From: Frankia sp. AiPa1
GTDB taxonomy: Bacteria > Actinomycetota > Actinomycetes > Frankiales > Frankiaceae
DNA: 64,000 nucleotides
Reading direction: 5' to 3'
NCBI RefSeq assembly: GCF_023243075.1
Contig: NZ_JALKFZ020000140.1
Span: 1 to 64,000, forward strand
The notes beneath the pieces were generated by a model. The model was not told the DNA's origin and ran no database searches. It worked only from the letters and a program-made list of their open reading frames with translations. Shown here piece by piece: positions 1 to 8,273 of this stretch. How positions within the stretch are numbered: the first letter of the stretch is position 1; the number at the start of each line of letters is the position of its first letter. The position numbers were made by a program, and so were the translations under genes.

Positions 1-1308
1 TTTATGAGGGAGTGTGTGGAGAGCGGGGACAGTGAGGGGGCGGGCGGGGGGGGGGGGGCGCGCCCGCCCCCCGCCCCCCCCCCCCCCCCCACCGGGGACA
101 CCGTCGGCACCGCCTACGATCCGATGCTCGCCAAGATCGTCACCTGGGGGGCGGACCGGGCGGCGGCGCTGACCCGGCTGGATGCCGCGCTCGCGGGCAC
201 CGTCCTGCTCGGTGTCACCAGCAACATCGGGTTTCTGCGCGCGCTGCTCGGGCATCCCGATGTCCGCGCCGGTCGTCTCGACACCGGGCTGGTCGAGCGG
301 GATCTCGTCCGGCTCGTCCACGCCGAGCCGCCGGCCGACGCGGTCTACGCCTACGCGCTGGCCCGGCTGCTCGCGCTGCAGCCGACCGGGGCACTGGTCG
401 ACCCGTGGGACGTGCCCTCAGGCTGGCGTCCCGGTGAGCCCGCATGGCTGAGCTGGGATGTCGTGCTGCCCGGCGCGTCGACGGGCGGCGACCAGGCGCA
501 TCCGAACCCGGCTGACCAGCCGGCGTCCCCCGAGGCGGGCGTCGCCGGGCCGCACGGCGGTGAGACGTCCGCGGCCGCGGGTTCGTCCTGCGCCGACGGC
601 GCCGAGATCGACGGTGCCGGCGGGAGGGGCGGTGCCGGCGGGAGGGGCGGTGCCGGGGACCCAGCGGCGGGCGGCGCCGCCGGCGCAGCGCCGCGCGGCG
701 TGCGGGTCTCGGCCCGGGGGACTCCCGCGGCGGCCAGGGTCCGCCTGGGCGAGGCGGCGCCGCTGCCCGCATCCGTGCGAGTCGTGGGCGGCGACCTGCT
801 GGTCACCCTTGGATCCGTCACCACCCGCTGGTCGTATGCGTGGGCCGCCCCCTCGAGACGGTCGGGACACTCGGTGCCGGGCGGGCGCGCCGCCGCCCTC
901 CCGTCCGGCACCGACGCGCTGCTGTGGCTGGGGCGCGACGGCCAGGCCTGGGCGTTGTCGGAGGCGGTCGCGCCGTCGACTCGGCGGGCCGCCGCGGTGC
1001 AGGGCGGTGCGGCCCGAAGTCCGATGCCGGGCACGGTGAGCGCGCTGCTGGTGGAACCGGGTGCGACGGTCGTTGCCGGGCAGCCACTGGCCGTCGTCGA
1101 GGCGATGAAGATGGAGCATCCGATCGCCGCGCCGGCCGCGGGGGTGGTCACCGAGGTGCACGCGCGCCGTGGCGACCAGGTCAGCCTTGACCAGATTCTC
1201 GTGGTCATCGCACCGCCGCCGGACGGCTCCCAGACCAGCTCCGGGACGGGATCGCGACCGGGAGCGGGAGCGGCGGATGACGGCGTTGTGGTGACGAGGT
1301 CGCGGTGA
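1..1308 (+). CDS. Biotin-dependent acyl-CoA carboxylase alpha subunit, 3' part
   Basis: C-terminal part of an acetyl/propionyl-CoA carboxylase biotin subunit. From about base 95 the frame reads as the end of a biotin carboxylase domain (DPMLAKIV, then GVTSNIGFLRALL). It continues through a long Gly/Ala-rich linker to a biotinyl carrier domain around residues 338-405, with the biotin-accepting lysine in EAMKMEH at about residue 369. The ATP-grasp half is missing because the window begins inside the gene. Bases 1-94 read as poly-Gly/poly-Pro from G and C runs and do not look like carboxylase sequence; they are probably end-of-contig noise rather than a real start. The linker carries an 18-bp tandem duplication near base 620. 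The role (carboxylation of short acyl-CoA with a separate transferase subunit) is known from the family. The exact substrate cannot be told. Confidence 0.85.
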   Translation, partial: FMRECVESGDSEGAGGGGGARPPPAPPPPPTGDTVGTAYDPMLAKIVTWGADRAAALTRLDAALAGTVLLGVTSNIGFLRALLGHPDVRAGRLDTGLVERDLVRLVHAEPPADAVYAYALARLLALQPTGALVDPWDVPSGWRPGEPAWLSWDVVLPGASTGGDQAHPNPADQPASPEAGVAGPHGGETSAAAGSSCADGAEIDGAGGRGGAGGRGGAGDPAAGGAAGAAPRGVRVSARGTPAAARVRLGEAAPLPASVRVVGGDLLVTLGSVTTRWSYAWAAPSRRSGHSVPGGRAAALPSGTDALLWLGRDGQAWALSEAVAPSTRRAAAVQGGAARSPMPGTVSALLVEPGATVVAGQPLAVVEAMKMEHPIAAPAAGVVTEVHARRGDQVSLDQILVVIAPPPDGSQTSSGTGSRPGAGAADDGVVVTRSR

Positions 1309-1375
1309 CGAGGTCGCGGTGGCGGCCTTGCGTGGTCACTGGCGGGTCCGGGCCCCGGCTGTCGGGGCAGCCGGG

Positions 1376-3316
1376 TCAGGCTTCCGGCTCGGTGGCCAGG
1401 AGCGCCGTGAGCCGGCGGAGCAGGACGGCGTGCGCATCGCTCTGTCCGAGTCCTACAAGATCCACGATCTCGATGTCGCCGCGGGATGCCGGTAGGTCGC
1501 AGGGCTCCACCCGAACCGCCAGCAGGCTCGGTCTCGTCCCCGGCCGACGAGCCGCGGCGCCGCGGTCCGCCGCCTGACGGGCCGGGCGTCCGTTCGAGGC
1601 GGCCCGGTCTCGCGCTCGCGCCTGTGCCGGCTCCTCGAAGTGCCTGTGTGGTGCGCCGTCCGACGTCCGCCGATCGGTGCCGGGGCCGCTGGTCGCCGCC
1701 GGCCCGGGTGCGGGGTAGGCCGGTGAGAGCAGGATGAGGGTGAGTGGCCCGGGGGTGGCCGCGGGCACCCAGCCCTGCCCTGACTCGCTGACGGTGACCT
1801 GCCGCGTCCGCCAGCCGGCCTCCTCCAGATGCCATCCGATCCACGTGGCCCAGGCCTCGTCGGTGGATGCGTGGGAGATCAGGACGTCTGGGTCGGTCGC
1901 CGGCTGTGGCGCGCGCCGATCGGCCCGGTCCGGCGTAGCTGGCTCGGAGCGAGGCGTCCCGGCGCCCCCCGCGGTCTCGGTGGACGGCCGTGGTTGCCCG
2001 TCCATGCCGGGGGCTGTCCGTGCTGGCGTCGCCTGGGCTGGTGTCGTCTGGGAGGGGACAGCCGCAGACGGCTCGGTGCCTGGTGGGGCGTGGCGATCGA
2101 GGATGGTGGCCGCGGCGTTCGCGGCGAGGCGCAGGAACCAGGCGTGGTCCTCGGGCCGGGTCGACGGGCGTACCAGGCAGGTCAGGGCGCCGGCCAGCAG
2201 GGACAGCGGTACCTGCTCGCGCCAGAACTCGACCAGGCTGGAGGCGCGGGCCCAGTCCTCCGCGGCGGCGCGCACCGCGACGATGAAGCTGGCCATCCAG
2301 GTGGGAAGCAGCGCCCCGTCGTGTTCCGGGTCTAGCAGCATGTCGATGGCGGCGGTGCGCCCTTGGGGACCGAGCTCGCTGAGGGTCCGCGCCAGCACGT
2401 GCAGGACGAGATGGGTCGGGTCGCGGGTGAGCACGGCGTCGGGGGAGTAGCGGGCGAGGTCGATGAGCTGGTAGCTGGCGGCGATCTCGCGCAGCGACGC
2501 GGGGACGAGGACGTTCTCCACGTGCAGGTCGCCGTGGGCGCGCCCGAGGAACGTCATCAGCTGCGTGCCGGCGCAGCGGTCCTCGTCGAAGAGCAGGGAG
2601 AACGGGTTGGGTAGCGGGCGGTCCTCGCCCTCGACCGTGAGGGTGGCACCGGGATGAGCCTGCGCCAGGCGGTGTACGGCGCCGCCCGGTTCCGCGCGGT
2701 GGCCGAGCTGGCGGCGCAGGATGGTCGGCACGTCCAGCTCGGGCAGCCGCAGCGGGCCGGACCACTCGGCGAGGGTCGAGCGGACGACGTCGGCGCCGGC
2801 CGCGGCGAACGTGGCGGCGTCGGCGCGCGGCGAGGGAAACAGCGGCCGGCGCCCGCCGGCGTGGGCCGGATCTCCCCCACGGTGGGGCCGCGGGGGGTGC
2901 AGCACCGCGTTCAGCAGTGTCTGCAGGGTGACGGGGTCCGACAGGCTGCCGCCCGCGACGCTCTGGAACACATACCACCATCCCTCGCCGCCGAAGACGG
3001 GTTCGCGCACGGGCCGGCTCAGATGCGCTCGGGCGAACTGCTCGGCGTCGTGCATGGCGTTCTCGTGCTGGGCGTACTCGCCGGGCCGCGGCTCGCCCGG
3101 CTCACCGGCGGCCCGGTCCAGCTTCATCACCAGCTGGCGGGCACCGTGGTGACGGTGCTGCTCGACGACGGCGGCGACGACGGCGCTCGACCGGCCATTG
3201 GTCAACCAGCGGACCAGCCGATAGCTGACCCCGGTCTGGACGCACCAGTTCTCCAGCTCGGCCGCGGCCGTCGGATTGAGCCCTGCGCGCAGCCGCTCGT
3301 CCAGGCAGGGGGGCAT
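1376..3316 (-). CDS. APH-like phosphotransferase fused to a TIR domain
   Basis: A 646-residue two-domain protein. The N-terminal half resembles aminoglycoside phosphotransferase/kinase-fold proteins: the catalytic-loop motif HGDLHVENVL lies near residue 260, followed by a metal-binding-type IDLARY. After a Pro/Thr-rich linker, residues from about 475 to the end resemble a TIR domain (DVLISHASTDEAWATWIGWHLEEAGW, shown here only to mark the start region; then LTLILLSPAY and VRVEPCDLP near the end). The middle of the TIR domain, where the catalytic glutamate of NADase TIRs normally sits, is low in similarity, so activity is uncertain. The start at 3316 is chosen because AGGAG lies upstream at good spacing; an earlier in-frame ATG has no such site. 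The protein is probably cytosolic signalling or defence related. The substrate of the kinase-like domain is unknown. Confidence 0.75.
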   Translation of the reverse strand: MPPCLDERLRAGLNPTAAAELENWCVQTGVSYRLVRWLTNGRSSAVVAAVVEQHRHHGARQLVMKLDRAAGEPGEPRPGEYAQHENAMHDAEQFARAHLSRPVREPVFGGEGWWYVFQSVAGGSLSDPVTLQTLLNAVLHPPRPHRGGDPAHAGGRRPLFPSPRADAATFAAAGADVVRSTLAEWSGPLRLPELDVPTILRRQLGHRAEPGGAVHRLAQAHPGATLTVEGEDRPLPNPFSLLFDEDRCAGTQLMTFLGRAHGDLHVENVLVPASLREIAASYQLIDLARYSPDAVLTRDPTHLVLHVLARTLSELGPQGRTAAIDMLLDPEHDGALLPTWMASFIVAVRAAAEDWARASSLVEFWREQVPLSLLAGALTCLVRPSTRPEDHAWFLRLAANAAATILDRHAPPGTEPSAAVPSQTTPAQATPARTAPGMDGQPRPSTETAGGAGTPRSEPATPDRADRRAPQPATDPDVLISHASTDEAWATWIGWHLEEAGWRTRQVTVSESGQGWVPAATPGPLTLILLSPAYPAPGPAATSGPGTDRRTSDGAPHRHFEEPAQARARDRAASNGRPARQAADRGAAARRPGTRPSLLAVRVEPCDLPASRGDIEIVDLVGLGQSDAHAVLLRRLTALLATEPEA

Positions 3317-4058
3317 ACCAGATCTCCTGAGAACGGACATATGGGATTTTCGGAAAGCTTTCCGGGGTCGGCGGTCGACCCGGGCGCGGATTTCCGGGCA
3401 GCCGGCCGTGGGATGACCGGCGCGGTGCCCGCGTCCGCGGGCCACGACCTCTCGCGAACACGACGGTGCAGCGAGAATACCGCTCGACGACGCCGATTCC
3501 GGAGCATCCCAGGAGATGCTCCGCACGACTTCCACCGGTAGTACCGGACGGCGGTGGAAGCTTTGTCCGAGCCCGTACACGACCCCTGTCCGACGTTGTC
3601 CGGATGTGCCGCCATGGGCTTTGCGAAAGGTGCGTGACACGGTTGTCTTGGTCGCGCCGGACAGGCGTGGTCACCCGCCACCGATCGATCTGCCCCCCGC
3701 GCCCGTGTCGCTGGGCGGTGGCGGCGGCGAGCAGTCCGGACTGCGGCCGAAGCGGGCCTTTCCTCGGGGGGAGGCCCGCTTCGGCGTCCCGACGCGCGAC
3801 CGCCGACCGCGACACCTCGTCGTTGTGTGTGCACCGAGCGGTGCACGTACGACGTTGTACGGCGATGACCAAGAACCTTTTTTCGGCGCCCGGAATGGGT
3901 TTATCTCAACACGCTGCGATCGTCTGTGAGCGCAGTGCTTCACCGGGTGCGATAAATGATCGTGAGGTTGGATGGGGGGAACCCGCGACATCGGCGCACC
4001 GCGGCAACGTCGAGCCGGATCGCGCATCCGTGCCACCCGATGTTGTCTTGCGGACGCC
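3317..4058. other. Non-coding divergent intergenic region
   Basis: No gene is supported here. The region separates the leftward APH-TIR gene from the rightward membrane-protein gene. It holds a perfect 14-bp inverted repeat (listed separately) and a relatively AT-rich patch around 3860-3960 with a run of six T residues. Open frames in it are shadows without a ribosome binding site. Confidence 0.6.
3746..3785. terminator. Perfect 14-bp stem hairpin between divergent genes
   Basis: Bases 3746-3759 and 3772-3785 are exact reverse complements (GCCGAAGCGGGCCT and AGGCCCGCTTCGGC), with a 12-nt loop. The shape fits a factor-independent terminator without a U-tract, as is common in actinobacteria. 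Its position between two divergent genes is odd: it would end an unannotated transcript or insulate the two promoters. Confidence 0.55.
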
Positions 4059-5075
4059 GTGGCGCTGACGCGGCCGGGCATGGCACTCGCCGACTCGGTC
4101 CCGTTCGCCGCGGGCGGGCTGGCCGTCGCCCGACCACAGGCCGCGACGGTACTGCTGCTCGCCCTTGGGGGAGCGCTGCTGTCGGTGCATGGCCGCCTGC
4201 TCGACGCGCTGGGCGGCCTGGCGGCCGATCGGATCAACCCGGTCCGGCGGGCAAGCCCGCTGGTGCGCGGCCGGGTACGTCCGGTGACGGTGTCGGTGGC
4301 GGCGGGGCTGGCCGGGTTCGCGGTGGCCTTCGCAGCTCTGCTCGCGGCCCCGAGCATTGGCGGTGGACTGGGTTTCGCCCTACTGGTTGCCGTCCGGACC
4401 GGATGGGCCGGGTTACGCCGGGTCGCCGGGGCGCCCGCCGTGGCGCACTGGCTGGCCGGCGCGGTGGTGTCCCTGCTGGTGCCGGCGGCTGGTGTGCCGC
4501 TGGGCGTGCTCGCCGCCGGCGGCCGACCGGGTGTGGGCGCGTTCGCCCTGGCCGCCGGGTTCGCCCTCGGCGCGGCCGTCACCGATGCGACGGTCGGCGG
4601 ACTGCGTGACCTGCCGATCGACCGGGTCACGGGCCGGCTCAGCGCGGCGCTGGCCACCGGGGTACGCCTGCGCCGTCCCCGTGGCTTCGACTTTCCGTCG
4701 CGGTACGTGGCGGTTGTCTGCGCGGCCCAGGCCGGTCTGCTGCTGGCGGTGTCCCTCGTCGTCGTGCTCGGCCTGGTCGATGATCCGGGCCTGCCCCCGG
4801 TGGGGCATGGCGTGGCCGCCTGCGCCGCGCTCACGGCCGCCCTGGTCGCCGCGATCGGCCTCGTCCATCTGCTGCGATCGGGGGCGCCCGGGCTCGACCC
4901 GATCCGCTCGCCGTCCCCGCACGGCGGGGGCTTCGCCGTGGTGAATCTGCTCGCCTGTCACCTGGCCGCCGTGGCCTGGCTGCTGACCAGTCCGGGCGAT
5001 CGTCCGTGGTGGACGTCCGCGCCGGTCATGGCCGGCTGGGTCCTGGCCGCGCTGGTGTGGGCCCGTCCGCGCTGA
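4059..5075 (+). CDS. UbiA-like polytopic membrane protein
   Basis: A hydrophobic protein of about 338 residues with many Ala/Leu/Val membrane segments. Early in the chain, the DALGGLAADRINPVRRASPL stretch resembles the Asp-rich first motif of UbiA-type prenyltransferases (N/D-x-x-D-x-x-x-D followed by R-PL). The pattern is degenerate, with only some of the acidic residues present, so prenyl transfer is a weak suggestion only. The start is uncertain: GTG at 4059 places VALTRPG at the usual UbiA N-terminus, ATG at 4080 is an alternative, and the frame is open back to 3972. No clear ribosome binding site precedes any of them. The gene ends 4 bp before the end of the convergent STAND gene. Confidence 0.5.
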   Translation: MALTRPGMALADSVPFAAGGLAVARPQAATVLLLALGGALLSVHGRLLDALGGLAADRINPVRRASPLVRGRVRPVTVSVAAGLAGFAVAFAALLAAPSIGGGLGFALLVAVRTGWAGLRRVAGAPAVAHWLAGAVVSLLVPAAGVPLGVLAAGGRPGVGAFALAAGFALGAAVTDATVGGLRDLPIDRVTGRLSAALATGVRLRRPRGFDFPSRYVAVVCAAQAGLLLAVSLVVVLGLVDDPGLPPVGHGVAACAALTAALVAAIGLVHLLRSGAPGLDPIRSPSPHGGGFAVVNLLACHLAAVAWLLTSPGDRPWWTSAPVMAGWVLAALVWARPR

Positions 5076-5079
5076 TCGG

Positions 5080-7911
5080 TCAGCGGGCGGAGTGGGCGGT
5101 CAGCCGGGCGAGAACGGCCGAGGTCGGGTGCCCGGGGCCGAGGATCCGGACGCTGCGCTCGTGCGCGTCGACGAGGTCGGCGCGTGCGCTGCCCGCGAGC
5201 GGTCCCCGGCCCAGCTCGATCTCGCCCTGGATGCCCAGCGCCGCCAGCGCCCTCGGATGGTCCGCTCCGAGTACCTCTCGGCAGTACGTGACCAGGTCGG
5301 TGGCGTACGCCGCGGCCCGGTCCGGCACCGCGCCCCGATGGGCGAGCCGGGTCAGGTGCGCCAGGGTGACCAGCGTCGCCGGATGGGTCGGGCCGAGCGT
5401 CTCGACCCGGGCCGTCCACACCGCGCGCAGCGTCTCCTCCGCCTGGCCGAGACGACCCAGCTCCGCGAGCACGTCGCCGATGTTGTTCCGGGTCGTCAGG
5501 GTGTCGCGGTGCCAGGGGCCGAGGGTCGCCACGCGTCGCTGGAACGTGCGCGTCAGCAGCTCCAGGGCCTCCTCGACGTGACCCAGCTCCCGTAGTGTCC
5601 GGGCCAGGTAGTGCTGCGTGGTCAGGGTGTCGGGATGGTCGGGGCCAAGCAGCCGGATCCGCGCGTCCAGGACGACCCGGAATCCCGGCTCCGCCTCGGC
5701 CTGCCGCCCCAGCGCCGCCGTCACCCGGTACAGGTCGTGCTCGGCGGACAGCACATCGGCGTGGTCGTCGCCGAGCAGCGGCCGACCCATGGCCAGGACC
5801 GCCTCGTACGCCACGACGGCCTGGGGCAGATGGCCGGTGGCACGCAGGAACCGGCCCGCGCGCGTGGCGGGGGCGAACACCTTCGGTGGCAGCCGCAGGG
5901 CGCGGGGCACCTCCCCCGCGTTCCGCGCCGACAGGGCCCGCAGCAGCACGAGAGCCGCGTCGGCGTGGCCCCGCAGCCGAGCCCAGGCCGCCCAGTTCTG
6001 CGGATCACGCGGGTCGGCCCGTCCGGTGGCCCGTGCCAACAGCGCCGTGACCGTCTCCAGATAGTCCTCGGCCTGACCCCCGCGCAGCACGACCCGCCGG
6101 AAGCTGTCGCGGACCAGCGGATGCAGCCAGATCATCAACGGCGCAGGCGAGGAGTCTGTCTGGCCGGGGACCTGCTGGGGCTGCGCACCCGGCACCGCGG
6201 CTGGCACCGCGGCTGGCACCGGAGCTGGCACCGGATCCGCTGCTGCCGGGACGAGTTCGACGAGCCCCTGACCGGCGAGGGCATCGAAGGCGTCCCACAG
6301 ACCGGTTGGCGCCAGGCCGTCGAACAGCGGTCCGCTGGCCAGCGTCGCGGGGTCGAGCAGCTCCACCGGGACGGGATCGCCCCCGAAGCAGGCGAGCAGG
6401 GCCAGCAGCGGCCTGGCCGCGGGCCGTCCCTGATCGGCCAGAACCTGCAGGGAGAGCTCCCACGTGGGCCCGACCAGCGACCGTTCCCGCTCCCGTCCCG
6501 GTGCCCGGGCGGAACCGGGGGGGTCAGGCGACGTCGTCTCGCCGAACTCCGGCAGGACCGGCCCGGCCCCGCCGGCCCGCAGGTGCTGCGCGTAGGCGGC
6601 AAAGGTGCGCGGCACCTGCGGCCCGCCGAAGGACGCGGGCATCCGTGCCGTGCGGGCCAGGAAGTGCCCGGCGAAGGCCAGCGCCAGGGGCAGACCGCCA
6701 AGGCGCCGGCCCAGGGCGCGGGCGTCGGCCGGCGAGCCCGCGCCGGGACCGGTCAGGTCGAGCAGGGCCGCCGCGGCGTCGTCGTCGCTGAGCGTCCGCA
6801 GCGGGTGCAGCCGGACCCAGGCGCTCGGGCGTCCCCGGCCGTGGGCCCAGGCCGAGCTGTCCCGGGTGGTGATGACCACCATGCCGCGGGTCCCGGTGAG
6901 CCGGCGCAGCCAGCCGGTGCCGTCGAGCAGCTCGCCGCCGGGCAGCGCGAGCTGGGAGGCGGGGTTGTCGACGTTGTCGACCACCAGCAGCCACGGTTCG
7001 TCGAGTGCGCGCAGGTAGCGCCACAGCAGGTCGGGCAGGCTACCGTTGCGCAGTTCGTGGCGGGTCGCGCCGAGCTCGACGGCGAGTGCCGTCATCGCCG
7101 CCGGCACCGCGCCGATCCCGGTCGCACTGATCCACCAGGTTCGGATGCCCAGGTCGAGGGCCCGCTCGGCGAGGGCGAGCGCGACCGAGCTCTTGCCGAC
7201 CCCGCCCATCCCGTGCAACACGTGCAGCGCGTCCTGACCGGCCGCCCCGTCCTGACGGACCATCTCGCCCTGACGGGCACCGCCGTCCGCTCCCGGGGCG
7301 GGCAGGTGCGCGGACAGGTGGGCGAGCAGGTCGGCGCGGCCGTGCAGCATCCCGATCCGGTCCAGCCGGGCGACTGGCGCCGCGATGGTGATCGTCGGCG
7401 CGAGCTCGCCGGGCCCGGTCCCGTTTCCCTCGCCGCCGATCGGGCCGGCCGGCGCCGCGGGGTCGGTTCGCCTCGCGGCGGTGCTGTCGAGGTGCGCCGC
7501 GGGTGCGCGCCGCGCCGGCCCACGCCACCGGTCCGACGGACGTGCACGCAGCATCGGACCGGTGGTCCTCGGACCGTCGGTGACCTCGGCGGGCAAGCCC
7601 TGGCCGGAACCCTCGACCTCGTCGGCGCCGCCTCGCCGGCCGCGTCGCAGCCGCAGCCAGGTGGCCGTCCAGCTGTCAAGCTCCGCCTGGTCGGACACCC
7701 CGCAGACCCGCAGCATGTCGGAGAGCAGGTCCGCGGGCTGTAGGCCGGGAAGATGAGCGCCGCTGAAGTACCCGCCGGCGGTGCTGGCCGGGATGCGTAC
7801 CCCATGCGCGACCGCGCGGATGCTGAGCCCGGCGCGCAGCCGCACGCTGGTCAGCGCGAGGCCGAAATCGGTGCAGTTCGTGACGGCGTCCAGGTCGATC
7901 TCGTCAGACAC
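5080..7911 (-). CDS. STAND NTPase: XRE-like HTH, NB-ARC, TPR repeats
   Basis: A protein of about 943 residues with three parts. The N-terminus resembles an XRE-type helix-turn-helix (SVRLRAGLSIRAVAHGVRIP). A nucleotide-binding NB-ARC module follows, with P-loop GMGGVGKSS near residue 233, Walker B LLVVDNVD, an ITTRD sensor region and GLPLAL. The C-terminal third holds tetratricopeptide repeats of the kinesin-light-chain type (repeated LGPDHPDTL / LGPTHPATL units). Such proteins act as ligand-gated ATPase switches in signalling, transcription or defence. GTG at 7911 is preferred because GAGG lies upstream; ATG at 7944 is an in-frame alternative. The linker around 6180-6240 contains a repeated GGCTGGCACCG unit on the plus strand. 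The ligand is unknown. Confidence 0.82.
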   Translation of the reverse strand: MSDEIDLDAVTNCTDFGLALTSVRLRAGLSIRAVAHGVRIPASTAGGYFSGAHLPGLQPADLLSDMLRVCGVSDQAELDSWTATWLRLRRGRRGGADEVEGSGQGLPAEVTDGPRTTGPMLRARPSDRWRGPARRAPAAHLDSTAARRTDPAAPAGPIGGEGNGTGPGELAPTITIAAPVARLDRIGMLHGRADLLAHLSAHLPAPGADGGARQGEMVRQDGAAGQDALHVLHGMGGVGKSSVALALAERALDLGIRTWWISATGIGAVPAAMTALAVELGATRHELRNGSLPDLLWRYLRALDEPWLLVVDNVDNPASQLALPGGELLDGTGWLRRLTGTRGMVVITTRDSSAWAHGRGRPSAWVRLHPLRTLSDDDAAAALLDLTGPGAGSPADARALGRRLGGLPLALAFAGHFLARTARMPASFGGPQVPRTFAAYAQHLRAGGAGPVLPEFGETTSPDPPGSARAPGRERERSLVGPTWELSLQVLADQGRPAARPLLALLACFGGDPVPVELLDPATLASGPLFDGLAPTGLWDAFDALAGQGLVELVPAAADPVPAPVPAAVPAAVPGAQPQQVPGQTDSSPAPLMIWLHPLVRDSFRRVVLRGGQAEDYLETVTALLARATGRADPRDPQNWAAWARLRGHADAALVLLRALSARNAGEVPRALRLPPKVFAPATRAGRFLRATGHLPQAVVAYEAVLAMGRPLLGDDHADVLSAEHDLYRVTAALGRQAEAEPGFRVVLDARIRLLGPDHPDTLTTQHYLARTLRELGHVEEALELLTRTFQRRVATLGPWHRDTLTTRNNIGDVLAELGRLGQAEETLRAVWTARVETLGPTHPATLVTLAHLTRLAHRGAVPDRAAAYATDLVTYCREVLGADHPRALAALGIQGEIELGRGPLAGSARADLVDAHERSVRILGPGHPTSAVLARLTAHSAR

Positions 7912-8273
7912 GCGTACATACCTCAGCCTGGAGAAGCGGGTCATTAGGCGCTTACGTGGCCCAATCTTGCCGTGGCCGGTCGGGAATGGATAGAGGGGTC
8001 CCGAATCGGACAGCCACAACCTGGTCCGGTGGCCATCGAACCGGACACCGGCCGTTTTCTCTGACCAGGTTTTTGGGCGCATCCGGTCAGGCGCCACCCC
8101 CTGCCCGAGGTGGGCATAGTGGCGGACCATCCCCCAAAAGCCCAGCCATAAATCCGACATTCCGATCAGATAGGACAGGTTGTGAGGCTGGGTCGTCTCG
8201 AGGGCACCGCGTTCGCGGCCACAGCCGATCACAACGGCGGCCATGCGAAACTGAGCCCCAGCTGAGGAGGAGC
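7912..8273. other. Divergent intergenic region
   Basis: This stretch separates the leftward STAND gene from the rightward potassium channel gene. It has no supported gene and no clear repeat or palindrome. It must hold both promoters, but I could not place -10/-35 elements with confidence. The only strong signal is the ribosome binding site GAGGAGGAGC just before 8274. Confidence 0.5.

Noticed and set aside
351-2981. 876-codon minus-strand frame across the carboxylase and APH-TIR genes
   Set aside because: It is antisense to one well-supported gene and out of frame with the other, and it encodes Pro/Arg-rich sequence with no motif.
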